From Kiritimatiellia bacterium (GTDB lineage Bacteria > Verrucomicrobiota > Kiritimatiellia > JAFGHX01): a stretch of 64,000 nucleotides of DNA. Of this stretch, positions 16,123 to 24,622 are shown in pieces. Position 1 is the stretch's first letter. The number at the start of each line of letters is the position of its first letter. Location: the NCBI GenBank assembly GCA_016929905.1, contig JAFGHX010000137.1, positions 1 to 64,000 on the forward strand, given 5' to 3'. The notes beneath the pieces are model-generated. The model was not told where the DNA came from. It saw only the letters and a program-made list of their open reading frames with translations, and searched no databases. The translations under genes were made by a program, and so were the position numbers.

Positions 16123-17375
16123 GTCAGCTTGGAACAGGACCCGGCGCGGACGCCAGGCCAGCCGTGCCCGGCCTGTCGCCGGAGAAGCCGGGCGGCACGC
16201 CCGACGGCGCGCAACCGCTGTGCGCCGCTCACGTTTGCGTGGTCGGCGTCGGCGGTGCCGGCTGCAGTGTGCTGCAACGGCTCGGCACGGTCTGGCCGGA
16301 CGGCCCGGAACGCATTGCGGTGGATACCGACACCCGGATGCTTGACGCCGTGAAGGACATCGGCACCTGCCTCCCGATCGGCGGCACACTCACCCGCGGC
16401 CAGGGAACCGGCGGCGATCCTGCCGTGGGGCGGACCGCCGCGGGACAGGACGCGGCGCAGTTGGCCGGCCTGTTCAAGGAGCGGCATCTCGTCTTCGTGC
16501 TCACCGGGCTCGGGGGCGGCACAGGGACGGGGGCCGCGCCGGCGCTTGTCCGAGCCGCACGCGAGGCGGGCGCCATGACCCTGTGCTATTGCACGTTACC
16601 CTTCGAATACGAAGGCAAAGGCCGCAGCGCCCAGGCTGAGCAGGGCCTGGCCGCGCTGAAAGAGGTCTGCGACGCGATCGTTTGCGTGCCCAACCAGAAA
16701 CTCTTCGCCCTGATGCCGCCCGATACCAGGCTCACGGACGCATTCGCGAAAGCCGGCGAGATGTTGGGAGCGGGCGTTTTTGCCCTGTCGGAGCTGCTCC
16801 TGAAACCCGGGCTCATGAACCTTGATTTCGCCGACCTCCAAACGGTCGCCAGGAGCCGCGGCGGCGTGTGCGGCTTCGGGTACGGCGAGGCGAGCGGGGA
16901 CAACAAGGCGGAGCGGGCGGCCAAGGCCATCGTTGAAAGCCCGCTGCTGGACGGCGGCCGCAGCCTGGCAGCCGCCTCGCCGGTGCTGGTCAACGTATGC
17001 GGCGGCGGCGATCTGACCGTGCGGGAAGTCGAGACGATCATGCGCGTCATCGCCGGAGCGACTGCGGCCGATAGCCACATCCTGGCCGGCGCCGCCGTTC
17101 ACGATGCCTACGAGGGGCGCGTCGTCGTGACGGTGCTCGTTCCGCAGGCCACACAGCTGCCGTCCGTCTCCCAGGCCGCGTGGGCCTCGAGCGTGCCGCG
17201 CCCGCCTGCACCTGCGCACCGGCGTGCCATCCACAAGACCGGCAGGCAACCCAAACAGACCAGCCTGCTGTTCGCACGGGAGCAAGGCCGGTTCCGCGGC
17301 GTTGAACCCACCTTCTACGAGGGGGAGAACCTCGATATCCCCACATTCAAACGCCGCGGCGTGGAAATCGGCTGA
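16119..17375 (+). CDS. ftsZ: Cell division GTPase FtsZ
   Basis: 418 residues, the tubulin homologue that forms the division ring. The ATG at 16119 is chosen because it overlaps the ftsA stop (ATGA) and follows ACGGAG. It gives a poorly conserved N-terminal extension of about 40 residues before VGVGGAGCSVLQRL. The GTP-binding signature GLGGGTGTGAAPA lies near residue 132, and the catalytic T7 loop NLDFADLQTVARSRG near 234. After a proline-rich linker the C-terminus reads LDIPTFKRRG, matching the conserved peptide that binds FtsA. The nucleotide loop has GGAGCS where most FtsZ have GGGGGN, so this is a somewhat divergent but complete FtsZ. Confidence 0.92.
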   Translation: MSQLGTGPGADARPAVPGLSPEKPGGTPDGAQPLCAAHVCVVGVGGAGCSVLQRLGTVWPDGPERIAVDTDTRMLDAVKDIGTCLPIGGTLTRGQGTGGDPAVGRTAAGQDAAQLAGLFKERHLVFVLTGLGGGTGTGAAPALVRAAREAGAMTLCYCTLPFEYEGKGRSAQAEQGLAALKEVCDAIVCVPNQKLFALMPPDTRLTDAFAKAGEMLGAGVFALSELLLKPGLMNLDFADLQTVARSRGGVCGFGYGEASGDNKAERAAKAIVESPLLDGGRSLAAASPVLVNVCGGGDLTVREVETIMRVIAGATAADSHILAGAAVHDAYEGRVVVTVLVPQATQLPSVSQAAWASSVPRPPAPAHRRAIHKTGRQPKQTSLLFAREQGRFRGVEPTFYEGENLDIPTFKRRGVEIG

Positions 17376-17386
17376 GGCAGTCGACG

Positions 17387-17403
17387 AGCCGCCCGGCTTT
17401 TTC
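17387..17403 (+). terminator. Weak intrinsic terminator after ftsZ
   Basis: A short hairpin AGCC-GCCC-GGCT runs straight into TTTTTCT, just downstream of the ftsZ stop and before the convergent PAC2-family gene. The stem is only 4-5 bp, so the call rests mainly on position and the T-run. Confidence 0.35.
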
Positions 17404-17480
17404 TCCCCCGCGGCACAACTGGGCGCCGGAGGCGCCGAGCCGGGGGCTCGGGGTGAAGCGGCGAAACGCCGCTTCTGCCT

Positions 17481-18356
17481 TTACGAAAGCGCGATGCCCT
17501 GGCGTTTCAACCACGCCTTCAGATCGCCCATCTCATCGTCCAGAATCTCCTTGTCGTAGTTCTCCTCCAACTGCCGGATCTGTACGGCAAGGTCCGGGCG
17601 CCCACTGATGATTTCGTTCAGCCGCTTCGTCTCTTCTTCCGCTTCGCCGCGCAACTCTTCCAGACTCACGTCCACTCCGAGCAGGGCCGACAGCCGGTCT
17701 ACCACGCTTGCCATGCACCGAGGGATCGGCCCTTGCACGTACGCCGGAATCTCCGCAACCAGGCTGACCATCGCCATCTTCTCCGACCTGGCACGCTCGA
17801 GCAGATAGGTCGCGATGCTCGCCGGGCCCTCGTAACGGGTGAAACGGACCCCGTGCGGCCGCAGTGCCGCGCGCAACCGGCCGTCCGACACCGAGCCGAA
17901 CAGGCGCGGGTCGCGCGTGTGCGGAACCAGCCCCGCCACGCTGCCGATGAAGTAGATCCGCTTGACCCCCATGGCGCGGGCGACGGCAAAAATGCAGTCG
18001 GCGAATTCCGGCCACTTCAGGTTCGGCTCCTTCCCGTCGAACAGAACAAGGCGTTGCTTGCGCGCGCAGTAGAATGTGTTCCGGCTCTCCCGGAACCGCC
18101 GGATTAACCCGTCCTCGATCTTCACCGTCGGCCGGAACAGAGCCGTCACTTCCATCGAGCCTGGAAAACTGTAGATGTAGAAGTCATGCGACTCGATCTC
18201 GGCAAACTTCTTCGCCCCGAACACGTCCATCAGGTAGCGGACGGTCCCCGTCGAAATCTCGCCGCCGTCCATCCAGCCCGAGAACCCGAGCACCATTCGG
18301 GTGTCGCTCAGGCGTGGCCGCCTGCCCATCTTCAAGTACCGTGGATGACTCGCCAT
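17481..18356 (-). CDS. PAC2-family protein
   Basis: 291 residues. The fold is recognisable from GFSGWMDGGEISTGTVRYL near the N-terminus, RIYFIGSVAGLVPHTRDPRL in the middle and MVSLVAEIPAYVQGPIP later, a pattern of the PAC2 (DUF75) family. Its eukaryotic members are proteasome-assembly chaperones, and bacterial members have no firmly known role. The C-terminal 60 residues are highly charged and probably helical. The start at 18356 is preferred because a run of Gs (SD-like) lies just upstream. It converges on ftsZ and diverges from the sugar operon. Confidence 0.75.
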   Translation of the reverse strand: MASHPRYLKMGRRPRLSDTRMVLGFSGWMDGGEISTGTVRYLMDVFGAKKFAEIESHDFYIYSFPGSMEVTALFRPTVKIEDGLIRRFRESRNTFYCARKQRLVLFDGKEPNLKWPEFADCIFAVARAMGVKRIYFIGSVAGLVPHTRDPRLFGSVSDGRLRAALRPHGVRFTRYEGPASIATYLLERARSEKMAMVSLVAEIPAYVQGPIPRCMASVVDRLSALLGVDVSLEELRGEAEEETKRLNEIISGRPDLAVQIRQLEENYDKEILDDEMGDLKAWLKRQGIALS

Positions 18357-18413
18357 CGTTCCCCCGAAAGGTGCGCACACCCGCCGCATCGGACGCAGGC
18401 CGCACCATGTTCG

Positions 18414-18442
18414 AGTTTGGCCAAACGGCGGGTCGCTGTCAA
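18414..18442 (-). promoter_or_regulatory. Possible promoter of the PAC2-family gene
   Basis: On the minus strand TTGACA (18442-18437) and CAAACT (18419-18414) are 17 bases apart, upstream of the start at 18356. The first hexamer is perfect and the second is weak. Confidence 0.35.
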
Positions 18443-18581
18443 GTTGGCATCGACTTGGACGCCGGCGCGATTATGAGTTGAAATGTCCCGCGATTCATAA
18501 TAACGTATCCGGGTTATTCGCGGCATGTACGCGATAGATCGAGTCGCAGCTCGTGTTTGGCGTCAAGTGAACGGAGGTACT

Positions 18582-20009
18582 GTGGAAAGGGTCATTGCGG
18601 ATTTTTCGTCGATCGAAACGGAACTGGATTCTTTTGATGCCGAAAAGAGACGGGCCGTCTTGACGCGATTGGCCAGGACGGCCACGGGTGCGCTGGCTAC
18701 GGTTCCGGCCGCGAACGTGAACATGCACATGCATTCGTTCTTCTCCTACAACGCGGCCGGCCATTCGCCGAGCCATCTGGCGTGGCAGGCGTTCGACTCC
18801 GCCCTGTATGCGGCCGGCCTGTGTGATTTTGACGTGCTGGACGGCTTGTCGGAATTCCTGGCGGCCGGGCTGCTGCTGCGGCTGCGCGCGACGGTGAACC
18901 TGGAGACCCGCGCGTACCTCAAGGAATTCGCCGGCCTCGAAATCAATTCGCCGGGCGAGCCCGGGGTGACCTACCTGATGGGGGCGGGATTCTGCCGGCC
19001 GGTCGATCCCGACACGCGCGAAGGGCAGACGCTGTCTTCTTTCAAGGAGCAGGCCGCACTGCGCAACAAGGCGCTGGTGGCCAGAATCAACGCGCAGCTC
19101 GAAGCCGGCGCGCTTGACTACGAGGCGGACGTCCTGCCGCTCACACCCGCCGGCTATGCCACGGAACGCCACATCGTAAAGGCCTATATCCGAAAGACGA
19201 GCGCCGTTCAGGCCAAGCCGAAGGCGTTCGAGTCGTTCTGGGCCCAGACGCTGAAAAGCAAGCCGGCAGAAGTCGAAGCGCTGCAGAAGGACCCCGTGGC
19301 GTTCGAAGAAAAGGTGCGCGCCCGTCTGGTCAAACAGGGCGGGCTGGGCTACGAGGAGCCGACCCCCGCCGCCTTCCCGAAAGCCGACGACTTCATGGCC
19401 TGGGTCAAGAGCTGCCGCGCCATCCCCATGGCGACGTGGCTTGACGGGACGAGCAAAGGCGAATCGGACGGGCGGAAGATGCTCGAATGTCTCCAGGCGA
19501 AGGGGGCGGCGGCCCTGAACATCATCCCGGACAGGAACTGGAATATTGAGGATTCCAAGATCCGGGCCCTGAAGCTGCGGAAGCTGGGCGACATCGTCGG
19601 GATCGCGCGGGAGATGCAGATGCCCCTGAGCATCGGCACCGAAATGAACAAAGACGGGCAGCCGCCGTTCGACGATCTGAGCGGCGAAGCGCTGCGCCCT
19701 TATGCGCCCGCCTTCCTTGACGGAGCACGCGTGCTGGTCGGGCACGGCTGGCTCTCGCGCTACGCGGATTTCCCGTACACCGGCGAGGCCGCTGCCGCCG
19801 AATTCGGACGCGATCTCGCGGCCAAGAACGCGTTCTTTGCCGCGACAGGGAAGTTGCCGCCCGTCGACCAGCGAGTGGCCAAACGGCTCGAGGATCTGGG
19901 ACCCGAACGGGCGCTGGGCTACATCCGGGAATCGGTTCGCGTCGGCCGATGGGCCACCCGATACCGGAGGCAGGCCGCCGACGCGAATGCAGGCAACCAG
20001 GAAACGTGA
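18582..20009 (+). CDS. PHP-like metal-dependent hydrolase heading the sugar operon
   Basis: About 475 residues. The GTG at 18582 is preferred because GGAGGT lies directly before it; an ATG at 18525 would add 19 residues. The core motif [11 protein letters not shown] gives the HxH of PHP-type phosphoesterases, and acidic/His-rich segments follow ([43 protein letters not shown]). I recognise the PHP-like start but not a characterised subfamily. It is the first gene of a tightly spaced run with lsrF, two SDRs, a sugar kinase and an aldolase, so a sugar-phosphate substrate is plausible but unproven. Confidence 0.6.
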   Translation: MERVIADFSSIETELDSFDAEKRRAVLTRLARTATGALATVPAANVNMHMHSFFSYNAAGHSPSHLAWQAFDSALYAAGLCDFDVLDGLSEFLAAGLLLRLRATVNLETRAYLKEFAGLEINSPGEPGVTYLMGAGFCRPVDPDTREGQTLSSFKEQAALRNKALVARINAQLEAGALDYEADVLPLTPAGYATERHIVKAYIRKTSAVQAKPKAFESFWAQTLKSKPAEVEALQKDPVAFEEKVRARLVKQGGLGYEEPTPAAFPKADDFMAWVKSCRAIPMATWLDGTSKGESDGRKMLECLQAKGAAALNIIPDRNWNIEDSKIRALKLRKLGDIVGIAREMQMPLSIGTEMNKDGQPPFDDLSGEALRPYAPAFLDGARVLVGHGWLSRYADFPYTGEAAAAEFGRDLAAKNAFFAATGKLPPVDQRVAKRLEDLGPERALGYIRESVRVGRWATRYRRQAADANAGNQET

Positions 20010-20022
20010 AAGGAATAACGCC

Positions 20023-20916
20023 ATGCCGGACACCGATGCCGTCAAGGAAGCCAAACAGTTCCATGTAGACGTCCCGATGAAGACCCCGGGTTTCTTCCTC
20101 CGGGGTGCCGGAGCGCTGGATTGGGGCATGAAGAACCGGCTGGCCCGCGTGTTCAGCCCGGCCAGCGGCCGCACGGTGATGCTGGCTGTCGACCACGGCT
20201 ACTTCCAGGGCCCGACCACAGGGCTGGAGCGGATCGACCTGAACATCGTGCCGCTCGCGCCGTTCGCCGACGCCTTGATGTTGACGCGCGGCATCCTGCG
20301 GACCACCATTCCGCCGGCCGTCAACAAGCCGATCGTCATGCGAGCGAGCGGCGGGCCGAGCATCCTGAAGGAGCTCTCCAACGAAGAGATTGCCGTGGAC
20401 ATGGAGGACGCCATCCGTATGAACGTCTCCGCCGTGGCCATCCAGGTGTTCATCGGCGGCGAGTTCGAGACCCGCTCGGTGCACAATATGACGCGTCTGG
20501 TCGACCAGGGCATGCGGTACGGGATACCCGTCATGGCGGTGACGGCCGTCGGACGCGAAATGGTGCGCGACGCCAAGTACTTCAGGCTCGCCTGCCGGAT
20601 CTGCGCGGAACTCGGCGCGCATTTCGTCAAGACCTACTACGTCGCCGAGGATTTCGAGACCGTCACCGCGTCGTGCCCCGTCCCCATCGTGATGGCCGGC
20701 GGGAAGAAGATTCCCGAATTGAACGCGTTGACCATGGCCTACAACGCCGTTCAGGGCGGGGCCTCCGGGGTGGACATGGGGCGCAATATCTTCCAGAGCG
20801 ACGACCCAATCGCCATGATCAAGGCCGTCTCGCGCGTCGTGCACAAAGACATGAAGCCCGCGGAGGCGTTCGACCTGTATCAGACGCTGCGTGACAAACG
20901 CAAAACGCAAGAGTAG
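20023..20916 (+). CDS. lsrF: LsrF-like class I aldolase/thiolase
   Basis: 297 residues and co-linear with E. coli LsrF over its whole length. Shared blocks include [48 protein letters not shown] and [17 protein letters not shown]. LsrF is a Schiff-base TIM-barrel enzyme that acts on 3-hydroxy-2,4-pentadione 5-phosphate from autoinducer-2. The lysine in FVKTYYV is residue 203, the same number as the catalytic lysine I recall for E. coli LsrF. No lsrK, lsrG or lsr transporter is in the window, and the neighbours are rhamnose/fucose-type enzymes. The real substrate may therefore be another phosphorylated deoxy-sugar intermediate. AAGGA precedes the ATG. Confidence 0.85.
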   Translation: MPDTDAVKEAKQFHVDVPMKTPGFFLRGAGALDWGMKNRLARVFSPASGRTVMLAVDHGYFQGPTTGLERIDLNIVPLAPFADALMLTRGILRTTIPPAVNKPIVMRASGGPSILKELSNEEIAVDMEDAIRMNVSAVAIQVFIGGEFETRSVHNMTRLVDQGMRYGIPVMAVTAVGREMVRDAKYFRLACRICAELGAHFVKTYYVAEDFETVTASCPVPIVMAGGKKIPELNALTMAYNAVQGGASGVDMGRNIFQSDDPIAMIKAVSRVVHKDMKPAEAFDLYQTLRDKRKTQE

Positions 20917-20928
20917 CCCATCCGGCCC

Positions 20929-22128
20929 ATGAAAGAAGCCGAACAACGGCTGGCTGCCGGAACCAGGCTCGCCAGGACCGCGCTGACCTTGCGCGGGCTG
21001 CTGGCCGTGCCGTCCGGCGACGAGGACAATCCGCACCGCCGGGTTCTGCTCAGGGCTCTGGCCGACGCGGCGACCCTCGATTTTCTCGACGGGCCCGAAG
21101 CCGAGGACCCCGCCCGGTGTCCTGTGCCGGCCGGGGAAGGGAGCGGGCCGCCGCTGTTCGTCGGCGGGGTGGATTTCGACCGGGCGGACGACGAACCGGC
21201 GGCGACGCTGCGCTCGGCGATCGAACGCCGTGTTGCCGACACCGGCGCCCTGCCCGGCGTGGTGCTGGTGCGCGGGGCCGGCATCTTCGCGCTCAGGAAA
21301 AGTGACGAGACCGAGGCAGGCCCGCTGCGCAACACCGTCGCCGTCGTGACCGGCGCCGCCGGCGCGATCGGCGCGGGCATCTGCCGCGGCCTGCTGGAGC
21401 AGGGCGCATGCGTGGCCGCAACCGACCTGCCCGGCGAACGGCTCGATGCGTTCGTGCAGGAGCTGCAGAAGACGGCGGCGGGACGCGTGATCGGCGTGCC
21501 GCTCGACGTGACCGACCGCCAATCCGTATCGGCGGCGTTCGACGCCGTCACCGGCGCGTGGGGCGGCATCGATATCGTCGTGGTCAATGCCGGCATCGCG
21601 CACGTCTCGAGCCTCGCCGACCTGGACCTGGACGACTTCCGCAAACTGGAAAAGGTCAATATCGAGGGCGCATTGCTGACCATCGCCGAGGGCGCCGTGC
21701 GCCTGCAGCAGCAAGCTACGGGCGGCGATATCGTCGTGGTTTCGACCAAGAACGTCTTCGCGCCCGGCGCGGGGTTCGGGGCGTACAGCGCCACGAAAGC
21801 CGCGTGCCACCAACTCGCCAGAATCGCCAGCCTGGAACTCGCGACGCACGGAATCCGCGTCAACATGGTCGCGCCCGACGCCGTCTTCTCCGACGGCGTC
21901 GCGCGCAAGTCCGGCCTCTGGGAGACAGTCGGGCCGGACAGGATGCGCGCACGCGGCCTCGATGAGAAGGGTCTGCAGGAGTACTATAGAAGCCGCAACC
22001 TGCTCAAGGCGCGCGTGACGCCCCGGCATGTGGCCAATGCCGTCCTCTTCTTTGTCACGCATCAGACGCCGACTACCGGCGCCACGATTCCCGTCGACGG
22101 CGGGTTGCCGGACGCGACGCCGAGATAG
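20929..22128 (+). CDS. SDR dehydrogenase, apparent C-terminal half of a RhaEW-type aldolase-dehydrogenase
   Basis: 399 residues. Residues ~135-395 are a classical short-chain dehydrogenase: NAD-binding VVTGAAGAIGAGICRG, VVNAGIAH, a serine in VVSTKNV and active-site YSATKAA, ending IPVDGG. The first 125 residues (TLRGLLAVP, RVLLRALADAATLDFLDGP, GVVLVRGAGIFALRKS) resemble the linker and end of the aldolase part in bifunctional rhamnulose-1-phosphate aldolase/lactaldehyde dehydrogenases, as I remember that family. The metal-binding aldolase domain itself is absent. A separate class II aldolase is encoded at 24623, so the two activities may be split. Substrate is inferred, possibly L-lactaldehyde. 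Confidence 0.7.
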   Translation: MKEAEQRLAAGTRLARTALTLRGLLAVPSGDEDNPHRRVLLRALADAATLDFLDGPEAEDPARCPVPAGEGSGPPLFVGGVDFDRADDEPAATLRSAIERRVADTGALPGVVLVRGAGIFALRKSDETEAGPLRNTVAVVTGAAGAIGAGICRGLLEQGACVAATDLPGERLDAFVQELQKTAAGRVIGVPLDVTDRQSVSAAFDAVTGAWGGIDIVVVNAGIAHVSSLADLDLDDFRKLEKVNIEGALLTIAEGAVRLQQQATGGDIVVVSTKNVFAPGAGFGAYSATKAACHQLARIASLELATHGIRVNMVAPDAVFSDGVARKSGLWETVGPDRMRARGLDEKGLQEYYRSRNLLKARVTPRHVANAVLFFVTHQTPTTGATIPVDGGLPDATPR

Positions 22129-22166
22129 TCCTCATGCAAACAACTGAGCCACACAGGAATCCGCTC

Positions 22167-22955
22167 ATGCGACTCAAAGACAAACGCGCAATCGTCACCG
22201 GGGCTGGACAGGGGCTGGGGAATGCCATCGCGGAACGGCTGTTGACGGAGGGCTGCCGGGTCGTGATTTCCGACGTGCAGCCGGAACTGCTCAAGACGGC
22301 GACCGACATCTTCCAGGTGCAATTCGACCGCAAAGCGATCATCAACTTGAAGTGCGACGTGACGCGCGAAAGCGAGGTCGAACACCTGGTCGATACCGCA
22401 GAGCGAAAACTGGGCGGCCTGGACATCTTCGTCGCCAATGCCGGCATCCTGATTTCGGGTGCGTTGACCGAATTCCAGGCTGCCGACTGGCGCAAGGTCA
22501 TCGAAGTGAATCTGGTCGGCCAGATGTTGTGCATGAAACATGCGTTGCGCCGCATGAGGGAAACCGGCGGGGGCTCCTACGTCCAGGTCAACTCCAAGTC
22601 CGGCAAGAAAGGGTCGTACAAGAATTCGGCCTATGCCGCTTCTAAATTCGGGGCGATCGGCCTGTTGCAGAGCGCCGCACTGGAACTGGCCGAGTTCGGC
22701 GTGCGCGTCAATGCGGTCTGTCCCGGCAACTTGCTGGACTCGCCGCTGTGGAAGAATTCGCTGTTCGAACAGTATGCCGCCAACCAGGGGCTGAGTGTGG
22801 AAGAGGTGCGCCGGAAGTATGTCGAGCAGGTGCCCATGAAACGCCCGTGCACGTATGAGGATGTGTGCAACGTGATCGTGTTCCTGGCCTCTGAGGAATC
22901 GGCGTACATGACGGGCCAGGCCATCAACGTCACGGGCGGGCAGGAAATGCGGTAG
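22167..22955 (+). CDS. SDR oxidoreductase, sorbitol-6-phosphate dehydrogenase (SrlD)-like
   Basis: 262 residues from the ATG at 22167, which has AGGA 8 bases upstream; an ATG at 22134 has no good ribosome site. Motifs: VTGAGQGLGNAIAERL for NAD binding, FVANAGI, VNSKSGKKGSYKNSAYAASK with catalytic Ser/Tyr/Lys, and YMTGQAINVTGGQEM at the end. The serine region, PGNLLDSPLW and the C-terminus match the pattern of E. coli SrlD closely, so a polyol- or ketose-phosphate is a likely substrate. It sits between another SDR and the kinase in the same operon. Confidence 0.78.
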   Translation: MRLKDKRAIVTGAGQGLGNAIAERLLTEGCRVVISDVQPELLKTATDIFQVQFDRKAIINLKCDVTRESEVEHLVDTAERKLGGLDIFVANAGILISGALTEFQAADWRKVIEVNLVGQMLCMKHALRRMRETGGGSYVQVNSKSGKKGSYKNSAYAASKFGAIGLLQSAALELAEFGVRVNAVCPGNLLDSPLWKNSLFEQYAANQGLSVEEVRRKYVEQVPMKRPCTYEDVCNVIVFLASEESAYMTGQAINVTGGQEMR

Positions 22956-22989
22956 TCGCACCGCGTTCGAGCCGCGCTCGAACACGACG

Positions 22990-23007
22990 CCGGATGCCGG
23001 CATCCGG
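22990..23007. promoter_or_regulatory. 18-bp perfect palindrome before the kinase gene
   Basis: CCGGATGCCGGCATCCGG is a perfect palindrome, followed at once by another CATCCGG half-unit. It lies between the SDR stop and the GGAGGGGGGGGAG ribosome site of the kinase. It could be an operator or an RNA hairpin; nothing in the sequence decides between these. Confidence 0.5.
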
Positions 23008-23030
23008 CATCCGGAGGGGGGGGAGACGCT

Positions 23031-24485
23031 ATGGCAACGAAGAACCTGTTGGCGTTGGATTTCGGGGCCGAGAGCGGACGGGTCATGCTCGGCTGCTTCG
23101 ACGGCGCGCGCATCTCGCTCGAAGAACTGCACCGGTTCCCGACCGGGTTCGAACTCGCCGGCGAGTACCGGCGGTGGAACGTGCCGCGTTTCCTGGCGGA
23201 AATCCGGAAAGGCATTGCGATGGCGGCCGGCAAGGGTGCGGTCGCCTCGCTGGGCATCGATACCTGGGGCGTGGACGGCGGGTTCATCAACACCAACGGC
23301 GAGCTCTGCGGCTGGCCCTACGCCTATCGCGACTTCACCAAGGAGAATATGGAAGCCTGCTGGGCCGCGTTTGGCGGCCCGTCCGCCCTCTACCGCACAA
23401 CCGGCATTCATCACTGGCCGTTCAATACGTCCTGCCAGTTATTTGCGCTGACGCAGCGCCAGGACGAAATCCTGAAATCGGCCGACAAGTTCCTCTTCAT
23501 GCCCGACCTGCTCCTCTACCTGCTGACCGGCCACATGGTCTGCGAGGAGACCATTGCCTCGACCTCCCAGTTGCTGGATGTGAGCACTCGGAAATGGTCC
23601 GACGTGATCCTGAAGACATTGCACGTGCCGCCGTCTCTGTTCCTGCCGCTCACGCCGCCCGGTACGCGGACGGGGCGCCGGGTCCACGACACGCAGATCG
23701 AGGCCGTTTGCGTCGCCGGCCACGACACGGGATCGGCCGTCGCCGCCGTGCCCGTGACGCACGATCGCAAGTGGGCCTTTCTCAGTTCCGGAACGTGGTC
23801 GATCATGGGGATCGAGTCCAAACACCCCATCGTCACCGACCAGACCGACGCCATGGGGATCGGGAACGAATGGGGAGTCGAGGGCACTTATCGCGTCCTG
23901 CGCAATGTGATGGGACTCTGGATCCTGCAACAGTGCAGGCAATCCTGGGCCAAAGCAGGCCGTGAGCTCGGATACGCCCAACTGGTCGCCGAGGCGGAAG
24001 GCGCGGCCCCGTTCAAGTTCCTCATTGACGTCGATGACCTGCGGTTCTATGCGCCCGACGACATGCTGGCCGAAGTCCAGACCTACTGCGAGACGACCGG
24101 ACAGGGCCGGCCGGTATCCGTGGGCGAAGTGGTGCGCTGCGTGATGGAGAGCCTGGCCCTGCGCTACGCTGAGATTTTTGCCCGGTTCAGCGCCCTGGAC
24201 GCCGCGCCCATCGAGGCCATGCACGTTATCGGAGGCGGCGTGCAGAACAAGCTGCTTTGCCGGATGACGGCCGAAGCCTGCGGCGTGCCCGTGATCGCGG
24301 GGCCTGTTGAGGCCACCGCGCTCGGGAACCTTATGGTCCAGCTCATCGCCACGGGAGAATTGGCGGGGCGTGAAGAGGGCCGTGCCGTCATCGCCGCCTC
24401 GGCGGAACCGGAGACCTATGAGCCTGCGGCGCAGGACGCGTGGAAGGCGGGTCTGCAGCGGCTGGAGACTCTGCGGAAGGGGTAG
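23031..24485 (+). CDS. rhaB: Rhamnulokinase-like FGGY carbohydrate kinase
   Basis: 484 residues, the usual length for FGGY kinases. The N-terminal phosphate-binding segment LALDFGAESGRVMLG, the substrate loop GIDTWGVDGGFI and the C-terminal adenosine motif HVIGGGVQNKLLCRMTAEA are all present. GIDTWGVD and the spacing fit rhamnulokinase better than xylulo- or glycerokinase. The family phosphorylates L-rhamnulose (some also L-fuculose) at C1, feeding a class II aldolase such as the next gene. No rhamnose or fucose isomerase is in the window. It has a very strong SD and begins 75 bases after the SrlD-like gene. Confidence 0.85.
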   Translation: MATKNLLALDFGAESGRVMLGCFDGARISLEELHRFPTGFELAGEYRRWNVPRFLAEIRKGIAMAAGKGAVASLGIDTWGVDGGFINTNGELCGWPYAYRDFTKENMEACWAAFGGPSALYRTTGIHHWPFNTSCQLFALTQRQDEILKSADKFLFMPDLLLYLLTGHMVCEETIASTSQLLDVSTRKWSDVILKTLHVPPSLFLPLTPPGTRTGRRVHDTQIEAVCVAGHDTGSAVAAVPVTHDRKWAFLSSGTWSIMGIESKHPIVTDQTDAMGIGNEWGVEGTYRVLRNVMGLWILQQCRQSWAKAGRELGYAQLVAEAEGAAPFKFLIDVDDLRFYAPDDMLAEVQTYCETTGQGRPVSVGEVVRCVMESLALRYAEIFARFSALDAAPIEAMHVIGGGVQNKLLCRMTAEACGVPVIAGPVEATALGNLMVQLIATGELAGREEGRAVIAASAEPETYEPAAQDAWKAGLQRLETLRKG

Positions 24486-24600
24486 GAACAAGACTTTGTC
24501 GAGAACCTTGTCGAGAACTTTGTCGTGAGCTTTGTGGATACCCCGCCGCTGCGGCGGGGGTTCGAGTAAGTTCTCGAGTAAGTTCTCGAGCAAGTTGTTC
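24486..24600. repeat. Inverted 12-bp repeat element with a central GC hairpin
   Basis: The left arm (24486-24537) repeats a 12-base unit TTTGTCGAGAAC about three times. The right arm (24564-24600) repeats GAGTAAGTTCTC three times in the opposite sense, so the arms can pair. GAACAA at 24486 matches TTGTTC at 24595. The apex is CCCCGCCG-CTG-CGGCGGGG (24541-24559). The element fills the gap between the kinase and aldolase genes of one operon, and a related element lies at 54166-54362. Confidence 0.8.
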
Positions 24601-24622
24601 TGGAACAACCACAGGAAAACAC

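Noticed and set aside
19522..22062. Minus-strand open frame of about 846 codons over lsrF and the SDR gene
   Set aside because: The plus-strand proteins have full family motifs; the shadow has none.
24440..24622. N-terminal extension of the class II aldolase through the repeat element
   Set aside because: The extension encodes Arg/Ser/Cys-rich repeat translation; a proper SD and ATG lie at 24623.
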